A program made the translations under genes and the position numbers. A stretch of DNA of 64,000 nt. It comes from Sclerotinia nivalis. Its lineage: Eukaryota > Ascomycota > Leotiomycetes > Helotiales > Sclerotiniaceae. The stretch lies in the NCBI GenBank assembly GCA_029531795.1, contig JAPEIS010000001.1:3720001-3784000 (forward strand), read 5' to 3'. Positions 1 through 10,797 of this stretch are shown in pieces (position 1 is the stretch's first letter; each line of letters opens with the position of its first letter). The notes beneath the pieces are model-generated. The model made no database searches. It saw only the letters and a program-made list of their open reading frames with translations, and was not told where the DNA came from.

Positions 1-53
1 CCTTATATTCTTCGAGAGGTGCGGGACCCCACAGGGCCCCCAGGATGTAAAAT

Positions 54-86
54 ATCATCATCATCATCATCATTATCATTATCATC
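54..86. repeat. TCA/TTA microsatellite
   Basis: Short run of ATC/ATT triplets just left of a solo LTR. The surrounding 1-131 stretch contains no reading frame I can support. Confidence 0.8.
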
Positions 87-131
87 TTACGAGCCGTAGT
101 TCTTTAGTTGTAGATTCTAAGGAATATAATT

Positions 132-335
132 TGTCACGGGGTCCCCGTATGGGATATACCGGATTCCCGATCCATAAGGATCGGCCCTCGGTTAAATATA
201 GGCTAGCCCCTGTCGAGGCTAATACTACATACAAATATATTTAAAAGATTGTTTCTATCGTAGAATTGTAATTCCTTAAACTATATCTTATTAATAAAAA
301 TTATATCTATTATTCTATCTACCGCTTTCATAATA
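132..335 (+). mobile_element. Solo LTR, Gypsy family A, RIP-decayed
   Basis: Aligns along its length with the 213-bp LTR of the young Gypsy-A element at 46501 (starts TGTCACGGGGTCCCCGTAT, ends with the degenerate CTTTCATAATA form of CTCCGTGATA). Differences from the young LTR are mostly C to T and G to A, plus a few small gaps. No internal retroelement sequence follows it and I see no clear 5-bp target duplication (TAATT on the left, GTATT on the right). It sits against a Gypsy-B fragment, so it probably inserted into or beside that fragment. Confidence 0.8.
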
Positions 336-1083
336 GTATTAATTATATTGTTTAATTGTAAATCTTCTTATAATATATAGATCTTTTATCGATATTGTTT
401 TATTTGAGCAAACATTTATTTAGTGAAGCCAAACAAGTATTATATATATATATTATTGTTTCAGAGTTTTGTATATTAATAAATATATCGAAAACAAAAA
501 TTATATCTTTAAGATCTTCATTTTTAATACTAAAAAGCTTATATATAAACTATTAATAAATAAAGAAGATAGATTTAATATACTCTCAAAACTTAGATAT
601 TATTTTTCATTGGATTGAAGTTGAAGATAATTCTGGCGGGGTTGATTGAATGGTATTCAATATAATAACGAATTTTTTAAGACAGTTTTAAAAATTAGAG
701 TATAATTATAAAATCTCTAGTTTTTATCATATAATGATGTAATACTGGTAAAATCGAGATCTAGATTTGGATTTAAATTTGAATCTGGATCTGGATCTGA
801 ATTTGGATCGAATCGATATATTGTTTATTGTTTATCGATACATTGTTGATCGAGGTTTTCAAGTTTTTTGATTATTTGAGACAAGATTGGGCTACCTTTT
901 CTGTTCGATAATAAAGTCTTTTGAAGGGTAGAATACTATTATAATGGAGATAGATTACTTGATAATATGATGATATTCTATAAAGGAGGGAAGAAGGTGC
1001 TAGGAAGAGCGCCGACTATATAAGGGATGAATGCTTAAAGCATCCGTACAAACTAGCTAGGAACGGATTATGAACCCGTGATA
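336..1083 (-). mobile_element. Gypsy family B fragment: 5' LTR and leader, minus strand
   Basis: Reverse complement of the first 750 bp or so of the complete Gypsy-B element at 10650. The LTR part is 937-1083 (AGGAAGAGCGCCGACTATAT is shared). The leader part follows down to 336 with the same landmarks, including the poly-pyrimidine GATCTGGATCTGGATCT tract at about 783-803 and the TTAAGACAGTTTTA segment. No gag or pol sequence remains, so the copy is truncated. Confidence 0.8.
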
Positions 1084-2314
1084 GAATTAATAGATAATTT
1101 GAAAGAATTATCAAAACTAAAGATGTTAAATTGAACTTAGAAATTGAAAAATTAGAAGAAGATTGGGTTGAAAAGAGTGAATAGAAAGTTGTTCGAATCA
1201 TTCTTATAAAAAGATAATACAATATAATTCTTTTGATATAAAATATCCAAGATCACCTTTGAAAAGCTGAATAAAATAATATCGATTACTGTAATTTCTT
1301 CATCTATAATAAAAGAATAAAGGAAATAAGAATTTTTTGTTTTAATACGTTTTTATATATTTTAAACATCAACGACAATATTATAACAACTATTGATTCA
1401 ATTTCTTTAAGAATAATTGTATTCAATTTAGATTGGTTTGTTTAGTATATATAAAATATAAAAAGGGCGTATTTCAAGGAATTAAATTTCTTCAAAATTT
1501 GTTGTGTCTGAATCTAAACTTTTTTATTATAAGATAATATCTTCTTAATCATTTAATACGGTATCCAATGTTCATGTCGAGCCTATCTCTCGTTGTGTTG
1601 TATGGATTTCTAGCATTAGTTTGTAGTTTTTGTTCTACATTCTGTTATTATACTGCACCACTGTTGCAACGTCAGAAAGTGGGTTGAAAGTCCAATCCCG
1701 GTTATTGTCGATTGTTCCGCGAACTTGAGTTGTTGACTTCACCTGCGTTTCTATCTTTCAATCCGTCGGATAGAATTATCTTAAACATATTCCATATCTT
1801 AATTTAGTCTCTAATTACCAAATGAAATTAAAAAGTCTCTTAGAATATCCTCCAGCTACTATCTGTCAAGAAAGACACGGTATTGTCAATTTGCGGTGGC
1901 AACTTCGTCCGATTCGTCGCTATATTCATTTTTTTTCTCTCAAAAGCGCATCTAGTCAAAAATTATAACGACGGTAAAGTTTCTTTTGTTTTTGTCGGGG
2001 ATATATAACATGCTGGCTTTCCGGCTGGTCTGGTGCCTGAATGATCTTCCAAGCGGTCGCAGTAGCCTGTGGCTCTCACATTAGGCTCTAGTGACCAACT
2101 CAAGAGGTTTATTTATGGCAAACTCCAGAGCTTTCTCCTTTGAAAACTCTTTATGATATGGTCTTTCTAGCTGCCTTCTTAAAATCTCTGCGCCGCTGTC
2201 TAGTTGGTTTTGGTCTATGGGAAAGTATATTACAGCAGGATTCATAAGTGTGAAACATGTTACAATCAGCAAGAATCATCGCATTTCCAACATTCAATCC
2301 CGAAAACTCTAGAA
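1084..2314. other. Gene-poor stretch, probable promoter side of the next gene
   Basis: 1084-1560 is AT-rich with no recognisable frame. From about 1560 the base composition becomes less AT-rich, as in the pseudogene that follows, so this part may be its 5' flank. A 47-codon open stretch on the minus strand (2081-2221) has reasonable codon use, but I cannot link it to a protein and do not call it. Confidence 0.4.
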
Positions 2315-3649
2315 ATGTCGAAACCAAATATTAAATGGATGAAGTTTGGGGACGAGTACCTTCGTGACCACGTTCCAGATCCAAACGACGAGAAATCGGT
2401 AACTATCTATTGGCATATAATCACACAGGGACTCAATAGAAGGATTGAAGACTGGTGGAAAAAAAATCCATTGAGAGTAAACATCACTGGAAAGCCTGAA
2501 GAATTAGTCTATAAAAAACCTTGGAGACGAGAATTAACTGGAATTGTGGAACACTACAGAAGTAGTGGTTTGGCAAAACTTCATCTCGAACGAGGACCAG
2601 CAGCAAGGCCTGGTAGGCTGGTGTCAGGAATCCCCAGGTATAATCAAGAGACTAAAGTGGTGAGATACCCACCAGCACTTGAGTTAGCTATCAAAAGGAT
2701 GGTTGAGAACAAGACTGCTTGGGATGTCCTTGTGACGGAGTGCTACAAGCTTGGTGGCCCCGACGAAAAATATTCTCAGGGTTCAGTTTTTCATTATTAT
2801 AGAAGGCATTTGAAAAGTGTTAGACCGGAAGAATTGCAAACGCGAGCCAACGAAGCCGTGCCGCGACAAAGTTCATCAACCTGTCCAACATCAAGACCAC
2901 GTCGAGATCCTGTTGTGGAAAGTTCGAGGAATGCGGGGCGCGGTGAAGACAGAAATAATACCGGAAGAACTTTGGCTGCTACAAACACACAATCAGTACG
3001 CCCAAAAACTAGCCACACTCGTTTACAAAACACAGAAACGCCTCTGGTTCCTCCTGCTCCACCTACAGCCCCTTCTTCTAGCAGACGAGAGGAGAAAAAC
3101 CCTGACCACACAAACCAGCCTCGAGAAAATAATTCCGATGTCACTAAATCGACGAGAGAGCGAGAAGATACCAAGAATGTGCCTTCCAAAGATCGGCACC
3201 ATCATGAAGCAAAATAAACTGTAAACAAACCACCAGCGACTCCTTCTAGTGGACCAAGTCACGACCAACGAAAACTTGCGCCGACGACTCAAGCACAACA
3301 TACTGCACAGAATGATCGAGCCCCTCGTGAACAGAACCGAAAAGCGCTAGAGGCTTCGACTAAACGTGGTAATTCAAGAGAGCGCTATCGAGAACGCCGG
3401 GACCGTGAACTTGAGGATGGCGAGATCGATTAAAGAAAAATCAAACGTACTGATACTGATAGGTCTAACAGTCCAGTTAAGCGAGATAGTGGAAGACGGA
3501 GGGATGATGGCCATGGCCGTCGTCGACAGGGTCATGAAGATGATCGTCGGATGAAAGAGGAGAATAATCCTTATAGTCGTCACAGCAGGTAATGGAAAGA
3601 AAATGATCCTACTTTAGATGAAGCCGCAGATGAATTGAATGATACATAA
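2315..3649 (+). pseudogene. Unrecognised host protein with Arg/Asp/Glu-rich tail, broken by three in-frame TAA codons
   Basis: One reading frame can be followed for 445 codons from ATG at 2315 (MSKPNIKWMKFGDEYLRD) to TAA at 3647. It is interrupted by TAA at 3215, 3431 and 3590. Coding character continues in the same frame after each stop, so these are point nonsense changes and not gene ends; each could be CAA to TAA, the classic RIP product. The first 170 residues or so look globular (WW, HYYRRH and WDVLVTECYKLGG segments). The rest is low complexity: Ser/Pro/Thr-rich, then Arg-Glu and Arg-Asp runs (RERYRERRDRELEDGEID) as in nuclear or RNA-binding proteins. I do not recognise the family. An alternative is a gene ending at 3217 with an unusually coding-like 3' flank, which I consider less likely. 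No introns were needed. Confidence 0.6.
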
Positions 3650-3835
3650 GTCTGAATGGATGTTGTGGACGTCGCCTTAGGCATACGAAGGTTTCTGAAG
3701 GTAGGTCATTTTTTGCTCGGAGCTGTGAGAATTCCTAATAAGTTATTAAATCACTTAATAATATTTACCGAACCAATAGTTATATGATCACGTGATATAT
3801 TAATAATATGATTTCATATTATTAAATTTTATTAT
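3650..3835. other. AT-rich spacer between pseudogene and Fot/pogo element
   Basis: No gene seen. It contains the palindrome TCACGTGA (about 3788-3795) and ends with the TA target of the transposon. Confidence 0.5.
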
Positions 3836-3837
3836 TA

Positions 3838-3897
3838 ACGTGGTTTATCAGTGGGTCGGCCATATCAGTGGGTCGGCCACTTTTACCTCGAATTATT
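3838..3897 (+). repeat. Left terminal inverted repeat of Fot/pogo element (60 bp)
   Basis: Identical to the reverse complement of 5629-5688. Contains the tandem 17-mer TATCAGTGGGTCGGCCA twice. Confidence 0.95.
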
Positions 3898-3934
3898 AGT
3901 CTACACTTAATACGCGTTTTCTTCATTATCAACC

Positions 3935-5578
3935 ATGGAAATTCATTCTAAAGAAGCACGTATAATCTTAGCTATTCAGGCTATTGAATCAAATAAAAAA
4001 TTAACAATTCGAAAGGCAGCTCAATCCTATTGCGTACCTCGATCTACATTGGGTGATAGAATTCGAGGTAAACCTAGTATGGCTGAAATTCGACCAAAAA
4101 GTCATAATTTGATTGAATTAGAAGAGGAGGTACTTATTCAATACATACTTGATATGGATCATAGAGGATTTTCACCTAAATTAAGTGGTGTTGAAGATAT
4201 GGTGAATTATATACTCGAAACGCGGGGTGCGAAGAAGATTGGAAAGCTTTGGGTTCATCGCTTTATACAACGACGTACAGAATTAAAGACGCGTTTTAGT
4301 TGTGTTTATGACTTCCAAAGAGCTCTCTGCGAGGATCCCAAGCTTATTGGAGAGTGGTTTCAATTGGTATTGAATATGCGGGCGAAATATGGTATCTTGG
4401 ATTGCGATTTCTACAATTTCGACGAAACTGGCTTTATAATGGGTATAATATGTCCCGGAATGGTTGTAACTAGTGCTGAACGGAATGGCAGAAGTAAGGC
4501 AATACAACCAGGCAATAGAGAGTGGGCTACAGCGATTATATGTGGTAATAGTGAGGGGGAAACTATACCTCCATTTCTGGTGGTTCAAGGGCAATATCAC
4601 CTTTCTAATTGGTATACGGAAAGCGGTTTTCCTGCAGATTGGGTTATTAAACCTACTTCCAATGGATGGACGAATAATGAGACGGGATTGGAATGGATAA
4701 AGCATTTCGATAAGCATACAATTCATCGAACGAAGGGCAAATATCGAATGCTAGTACTAGATGGGCACGAAAGTCACGAATCGATACCTTTTCAATCATA
4801 TTGCAAGGCAAATAATATTATATGCATAAGATTACCACCGCATTCAAGTCATTTAACTCAACCATTTGACGTTGGCTGTTTTGGCGTATTGAAACGGGCA
4901 TATGGTTGTCAAATTGATGGATTTATTAAAGCTCATATCAACCATATCACTAAGGTTGAATTCTTTATAGCTTTTAAAGCTGCATATCAACAATCAATCA
5001 CAACTCAGAATATAAAAGCTGGTTTCCGAGGAGCAGGTCTAATACCATTTGATCCTCAAGCTATACTCTCAAAATTAGATATTCGGATTCGTACACCTAC
5101 CCCTCCACTCGTCGATCTAGACTCTTGGATCTCTCAAACACCTCACAATCCAACTGAAGCTCTTTCACAATCGATTTTAGTAAAATCTCGAATGGCTCGT
5201 CATCAATCAAGCTCCCCTACACCTATATTCGAGACTGTATTAGCTCTAGCTAAAGGCACAGAAAGATTAGCCCATGAGAATACTCTTTTAAGTGCAGAGA
5301 ATCGTATGCTTCGGAAGGCAAATGTAGCATTAAGCAAACGTCGACGCGCTAAAAAGATTCAATTACGCAATGAAGGAGTACTTACTGGACAAGAAGCTGA
5401 AGATATATTATCTCAGCAAGAGGTTGATATTCAGATTCAACGCGACGAGCGTCAAAATGGGGGGAATTCTAATGGGGAAGCATCTTCTAATCGATGCTGT
5501 AGTAAATGTGGAAAGACTGGTCACAATTCAAGAACTTGTCAAAATAGTATAATTGATCCTAGATTATTAGATTCTTAA
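3935..5578 (+). CDS. Fot/pogo-family transposase with C-terminal zinc knuckle
   Basis: 547 aa, predicted to cut and paste the element by binding its inverted repeats in the nucleus. In order: an N-terminal psq-type helix-turn-helix (about residues 10-50, RKAAQSYCVPRSTLGDR), a CENP-B-like second DNA-binding domain (about 55-125, with GKLWVHRFIQRR), and a DDE_1 catalytic core with D163 (FDETGF), D276 (VLDGHESH) and D312 (QPFDVGCF), giving 35 residues between the last two acids as in pogo enzymes. A Leu/Arg-rich region (about 445-480) is followed by a CX2CX4HX4C zinc knuckle with C522, C525, H530 and C535. The start ATG lies in ACCATGGA, 37 bp inside the left repeat. All motifs are intact and no introns are needed, so the enzyme is probably functional. 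Confidence 0.95.
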   Translation: MEIHSKEARIILAIQAIESNKKLTIRKAAQSYCVPRSTLGDRIRGKPSMAEIRPKSHNLIELEEEVLIQYILDMDHRGFSPKLSGVEDMVNYILETRGAKKIGKLWVHRFIQRRTELKTRFSCVYDFQRALCEDPKLIGEWFQLVLNMRAKYGILDCDFYNFDETGFIMGIICPGMVVTSAERNGRSKAIQPGNREWATAIICGNSEGETIPPFLVVQGQYHLSNWYTESGFPADWVIKPTSNGWTNNETGLEWIKHFDKHTIHRTKGKYRMLVLDGHESHESIPFQSYCKANNIICIRLPPHSSHLTQPFDVGCFGVLKRAYGCQIDGFIKAHINHITKVEFFIAFKAAYQQSITTQNIKAGFRGAGLIPFDPQAILSKLDIRIRTPTPPLVDLDSWISQTPHNPTEALSQSILVKSRMARHQSSSPTPIFETVLALAKGTERLAHENTLLSAENRMLRKANVALSKRRRAKKIQLRNEGVLTGQEAEDILSQQEVDIQIQRDERQNGGNSNGEASSNRCCSKCGKTGHNSRTCQNSIIDPRLLDS

Positions 5579-5628
5579 TAGTTTCAATCAATTGATTTAA
5601 TTTTTGTTGAATAATATAGCTTTAAATC

Positions 5629-5688
5629 AATAATTCGAGGTAAAAGTGGCCGACCCACTGATATGGCCGACCCACTGATAAACCACGT
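5629..5688 (-). repeat. Right terminal inverted repeat of Fot/pogo element (60 bp)
   Basis: Perfect inverted copy of 3838-3897, followed by the TA duplication. Confidence 0.95.
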
Positions 5689-5690
5689 TA

Positions 5691-6081
5691 TATAAAATTT
5701 CGATCATATATCATATCAGAATGATTTATAATGGAATAGAATGAAATGGAAGCATATAGAATTTTCTTATTCTCAGATTGAATACTATTGGTTATTATTT
5801 CCTTTTATTATATAAAATGATTCTATAAGATTCGATTTAAATCGATCTTATTTATAATCATAGAATAGTGTAGAATCTCATTAAAATCTATAAATACGAA
5901 GATCTTCTTCAAAGAATTCTTCGAAAAAATAAGCAGATAAAAATTCAATATTCAATATATATATAATTCTGACTTCAATATTCTATTGTTCATATATTCG
6001 ATCACTCCTAAGCTAAATACGACTAAGTCTTCCACTATTATAATAAATAATATTATAGTATTATTATTATATTATTTATTA
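5691..6081. other. AT-rich spacer
   Basis: No gene, RNA or recognisable transposon seen. It is composed of TTATA/AATAT-rich sequence with a long run of TAT/ATT triplets at about 6036-6085. Confidence 0.5.
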
Positions 6082-6972
6082 TTATCCGATCAACCTCCTA
6101 CGAGAATGAGAAAGAGCAACTGTTGAGGATAAACATAGCGAATGAATTTTAGTCCTATTAATGGCCTCTAACTTCTCGAAATAATCCGGCAAGGTATCTT
6201 TAGTAATGCTTGAATCAGAACTCTTTCGTTGTTATATAGGATCGCGGAACTCATTTGCCAATAGTTGACTAGGTAATTCTAGATTTTTCGATGCCAATCT
6301 AGTCGAATTGAAGTCCCCGTCTGCTTTAATCTGATATCCATTTGATATCCAGGATACTGTAGTATTGATATCAATACCAACTTCGATGCCAAATCGTAGC
6401 CAGAGCCGGCGCAAACTCTTTTTAGCAACCTTTCGAAGTGCGCCAATCTTGATCTTCGCCAATATTAATTCTAGATCAATAGCTCCTATAGTTCTATATT
6501 CGGATGCGAAATTCCAAGGACCAGTTTCAGATATATAAGTTTTGGCATTTGTATTTGGAATACAGATGTTGATAAGGAGAAGGTTCAAATTTTCTGTATT
6601 TGCGTCAACATCGAAGTAGATGTCGATAATCTGGATGCCATCAGGGATAAAGACGCCCTGGAAGGTTGTTAATCAGCTATCTTATTTGGCATTGATAAAT
6701 TTGATTACCTCGGTCATGATTCTTTCGGCACGATCATAGAAGTCTCGTAACTTGGCATCCTCAGTAGGCACCTTGATCTGACCAAGTATGTTTCGAGGCC
6801 TCCAGCTATACATGCAAGCTGGGTAAAACCAGCTGGGGATAGGTATAAGGGTTTGGTGGTTGTAAATCGAATTGTCATGATTGGTGGATGCAACAAATCC
6901 TAAGAGGAACGACGAGAGGTGCTTCGGGGGGGGGGGGGGGGGGGTTGATAAGGCAATGCGAAGGCATAGCAC
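6082..6972 (-). pseudogene. Unrecognised host gene relic, minus strand, three in-frame stops
   Basis: A single minus-strand frame stays coding-like from about 6925 to TAA at 6082-6084, interrupted by TAA (6682-6684), TGA (6673-6675) and TAA (6232-6234). Between the stops the protein reads smoothly (for example GVFIPDGIQIIDIYFDVD, then GPWNFASEYRTIGAIDLEL, then KDTLPDYFEKLEAINRTK), so these are nonsense mutations of CAA or CGA type and not gene borders. The 5' part runs into a 19-base poly-G tract (read as poly-Pro), upstream of which I cannot trust the frame, so the true start is unknown. About 280 residues are visible. No family was recognised, and no signal peptide or membrane segment is evident. 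Confidence 0.5.
6926..6944. repeat. Poly-G homopolymer (19 bases)
   Basis: Nineteen consecutive G between GCTTC and TTGATA, within the 5' part of the 6082-6972 relic. Length may be unstable or a sequencing or assembly artefact. Confidence 0.9.
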
Positions 6973-8375
6973 TAGTTACTCAAGCCTTTCCTTGCAGCTT
7001 GAGAGCATTTAGATGCTCCTGCCTGTGGCTTGTGTATTGTGATAAGCACTGGAACGCGAGGTACGGCTCAATCCTACTCTGTAATGTGCGCGGTAGACCA
7101 TGAGCTGCAGGCTTTTCTGAATAGAGTAATTATCGTTCCATATTCCATACGTAACTCACTCACAAACCATGCATCCCAAATTATTGAACAAAGGATTTGA
7201 GTCTGATTTAAACCAATCATTTAACTGTGATTTAGAATACCAGATTACTATATACTTACTTCAGATGTTTCCTGAAGTTTCCACAATGTAGTGTAAGTAT
7301 AGTAATATCTTATTAAAAATTGTATTCAATTATTTTCAATTGAACTACAATAGCCTGTATACAAAAAGCCCATCTATTTCCATTTTATAATACCGATATA
7401 TTCAGGAAAAACGGCTTTATGTATTAATAGAATCTTGTAGTATTTTGATGATCATTTCGTTCTATAAATCGGGGTCTTTTTGATGATAAATCCGTTTGTT
7501 CGATCGGAGAGGAATTTTTCGTTGATTCTATTTAAACCCAAACTTTCTAGATGTTTTCTAATAACAATAGATATATATTATAATATTACTTTTTTCAAGA
7601 ATTATAAAGCTTTATATCTATTTTTGAATAACTTATATTAACTTTAATTATTCTTTTTAGTTATTATACTTTCTTTATTATATCTATTGTTTTTGTTAAT
7701 ATTATTATTAATAAATGCAAATTCGAATTTGATAGATTGGTGTAAGAATGTGAAATACAGTTATCCCAATAACGAATATAATAGGTTCAAATGTAAAGAG
7801 TTTGGTTGTCGAAAGCAATGGAAAATTTGTTAAACTGGAGTTTATAATGATCTTTAAAGCAAATACACTATCTATACAAAATGTGTTAATCATTCTATAG
7901 ATGGATCTGATAGGTTTGAAAGCTATATAGATCTGATATAATATTATAATTATTGATTCATCCATTATTGATAATATTAGTATTTATAAGGAAAATGATA
8001 TTAATTATATAATCTTAGAATAAATCTTAAAGTTTGAATTCATTAATACTCTATTTTTGTATTTTATATATAGAAGATACTAAATTATACAAATGTACTA
8101 TTTATCCAATTATATATATCAATAACATTTTGCAAACCATTCCTATCAATATTAATACCATCGTCCAATTCTTCTTCATCCGACTCTTCTAAATCAGAAT
8201 CTATCCATAAATGCCAGTAAATATTCTGTTTATATTGTAGATAACCCATCACTCGCAACTATTCAAAAATACTTCGTGTTGTTAATTCTAACAATAATTC
8301 AGATTTCAGTTTTTTATTCTTCTATATCTTCGAAACGATATTATCTGAATTGATGAATATCTCTATAAACTTTAT
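6973..8375. other. Mostly AT-rich stretch without a supportable gene
   Basis: 6973-7130 is GC-richer and may be the 5' flank of the preceding relic. From 7140 the DNA is strongly AT-rich. On the minus strand at about 8095-8375 a decayed coding trace can be read (an acidic run with LEESDEEELDDGINIDRNG) with TAA/TGA stops and at least one frame change. It is too broken to identify. Confidence 0.4.
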
Positions 8376-8588
8376 TGTCACGGGGTCCCCGTATATGGTA
8401 TACGGAGACCGCTCGGGTTCCGACCCATAGGAGTCGGACCTCGGATAAGTGTAGGCTAGCCCCGGTCGGGGCTAGCGCTACACATAAATGTATTTAAGGA
8501 ACCGTTCCTTCTATAGAAACGTAGCTCTTCGAGCTACGTCTTATCAATAAAAGTGATTTCTGTTATCCTGTCTGCTGCCTCCGTGATA
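8376..8588 (+). mobile_element. Solo LTR, Gypsy family A, young
   Basis: 213 bp, nearly identical to the LTRs of the young Gypsy-A at 46501 (TGTCACGGGG start, CTCCGTGATA end). It is flanked by a perfect 5-bp duplication TTTAT (8371-8375 and 8589-8593), so this is a genuine solo LTR left by recombination between the two LTRs of a full insertion. It retains high GC against AT-rich flanks, so it has seen little or no RIP. Confidence 0.93.
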
Positions 8589-8593
8589 TTTAT

Positions 8594-10644
8594 CTCAGTA
8601 TTAAAATCACAGTTTATAAAACTTATTTTATCAACTAGCTCTCAAGATCAATTTAGATACTATAAGTAATGCCCTGAATATTTTGTATATTAACGAACTT
8701 CGATTTCAGTATTACAAAGTAATGTAGTGTTAAACGATTTCTAGGGGCAAATAGGGATTCTCGAATGACCCTCGGATTCTATAAGATATAATAAATGGTA
8801 TTCGTTGAAATGAGATATTTCGTTATTATCAATAGTACATTGTATTGAAGATCTAATATTAATAAATAAATATATAGTTGATATCCAAATAAAGATATAA
8901 AGTTCGATAGATAATTGTCGGTACGACTCCGTGATTGTCGTATCCGATAGAATTGATCAAAACGTTTATGATCGTATTGAGGTTATTCACAAAAGAGATT
9001 CCCGTGAGGGCGTTTGGATTGCTACACAATTGACCCCTAAATTAAAGGTTATATTGCACATCAAGGTTCGAAAGAACCATTGAATGCGAATGGCCTCAAT
9101 ATAGAAGCCTTCGCTTAAGTGAGGATCACATGCTTTAAGAGCACGTGAATACCAACAATAATAATCCATTGCGAATGTATAAAAGGATAACTTGTGTTAT
9201 CTCATTGATAATAACGTTTAATTATAGTGAAGCAAGTTTGGGTTGATGTTTATTTATAATTATAATCAGTGTTCCATAATCGCTTTTTTGAATAATTGGA
9301 TTAATGATCGAGAATATTGATTCTAATTATAGATTAATTAGATTATAAGAAACCTTAGGATCAAAGAATGAATTGCAAAGAAACGATTGTATTTTACAAG
9401 AATTGTAGTTTAAGATTATATAGTAAAATAGAAGTTTACTTTTTTCAAAAACAATCTTTGTTTTTAATCTTGATAGTAAGAATGGCGATGTGCTTGGGTA
9501 AATGGAAGTCGATAATAATATTAGAAATATTGTTTTGCTTGAAATAAAACAAAAGTTAAATTTTGGTAATAGTAGTATCGCAATTATATTGTTGAGAAAT
9601 GGAAAAATCAAAGTTGTAATTAAAGTTATAGAAGATTAATTGCAAGTATTATAAAGAATATAGAAATCGGAGAGGAATTGTAAGATCTGATTAGATGATA
9701 GTGGGATATCTATTTTAGAGTACGAATTTTGATAGTATACTGTCTTTCGAAGTTTAAAGCTTTGAGCAACAGTAAGGGAAATGGATTAGAGAGATTGATA
9801 GATTTTGTTATCTTGAGTGATTATCGTTAATTATTCTTTATCGTTGATTAGAAGTGCAGTCCATTATTGTATAGCATTATCATCTATATCGCCAAAATCA
9901 ATCTCAAGGTTATCAATTAAGTTTTCATTGTTGTTGTATATTCATTTAGCCTAAAAACAAAAATAATATATACAATCATCTTTTTGGGTTGATGCAGATC
10001 TGATATTTTTAGATTGTTGTATTTCCATTCAAAGTGTTAATAAAATATATATTCAAGCAAATAATAGAATCGCGAGATAATTACCTTGCGCAGGACTTTT
10101 TTGTTTGCCTTGAATTCCAGGCCAATTGAAGAAAAAGGAATCTTCTGCAAAATAATATTGTATTGAACATTAGAAACCAAAGAATAACTGATAATACATA
10201 ATCTTGTTTTTAGAAAAACAATTGCTTTCCGATATATTCTATATTGATCATCCATTGATATATAGTATAGAGTTATTATTGATTGATTTAAAGTATCTAA
10301 ATTTAAACTAAAGGGATTTGTAATCTTTAGAAAAGCTATTCGCTAGGAATACTAAAACTCTATTAAGGATATTTCGAAGTAAGATATAATCGGATTGAAA
10401 TCTATCCTAAGGGTTCGTTTTTGTAGTATAAAATAATCAAATCTAATAGCTTCTTGCTAGTATATATTCTGTATTTGTTTGATTTAATCAAATAGTATTT
10501 TCTTATACAATCATTTAAACTAAAACAAATTGATATTAGTAATATTATAATAAAAGAATCCAAGAAAGCAATATACAAATTTTCGAGAATAAAACAAAAA
10601 GATATTATAGAAATAAAAAGTATAAATAAATTGAATAATAAATG
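8594..10644. other. AT-rich stretch with one short coding-like trace
   Basis: Mostly AT-rich DNA without a gene. At 8987-9169 (minus) a 60-codon open stretch with balanced composition (RALKACDPHLSEGFYIEAIR) is followed in another frame by NTIINVLINSIGYDNHG. It may be a remnant of a host gene or an old repeat; I cannot name it. The right end is the target of Gypsy-B. Confidence 0.4.
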
Positions 10645-10649
10645 ATAAG

Positions 10650-10795
10650 TGTCACGGGTTCGTAACCCGTTTTTAGCTAGTCTGCATAACTGCCTAAGGC
10701 ACCCATCCCCTATATAGTCGGCGCTCTTCCTAGCACCTTCTTCCTTCTTCATAGAATATCATCATATCTTAAAGCACCCTACTACTACTGTGATA
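10650..10795 (+). repeat. 5' LTR of Gypsy-B
   Basis: 146 bp, TGTCACGGG start and TGTGATA end. Contains a TATA-like CTATATAG about 40 nt before ATAGAATAT (10751-10759), the presumed start of the RNA (GTAGAATAT in the 3' LTR). Confidence 0.93.
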
Positions 10796-10797
10796 GT

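Larger units (their letters stand above)
3838..5688 (+). mobile_element. Complete Fot/pogo-type DNA transposon
   Basis: An 1851-bp element bounded by perfect 60-bp terminal inverted repeats (3838-3897 and 5629-5688, starting ACGTGGTTTATCAGTGGGTC) and flanked by the TA duplication (3836-3837, 5689-5690) typical of the Tc1/mariner/pogo superfamily. It encodes one uninterrupted transposase. Each inverted repeat holds two adjacent copies of the 17-mer TATCAGTGGGTCGGCCA, likely transposase-binding sites. Perfect repeats and an intact frame show a recent insertion that escaped RIP, unlike its AT-rich surroundings. Confidence 0.95.

Noticed and set aside
2081..2272. 63-codon minus-strand frame upstream of the 2315 gene
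   Set aside because: Part of it has plausible codons, but there is no recognisable domain or continuation. Kept only as a note.
2797..3301. Overlapping frames of 92-135 codons on both strands inside the 2315-3649 relic
   Set aside because: They are shadows of the Arg/Ser-rich frame; composition is explained by the sense frame.
4283..4726. 147-codon minus-strand frame in the Fot/pogo transposase
   Set aside because: Antisense to a clear catalytic domain with intact motifs; no domain of its own.
10402..10752. 116-codon minus-strand frame at the left edge of Gypsy-B
   Set aside because: Runs through the LTR and its AT-rich flank; it is a chance frame.
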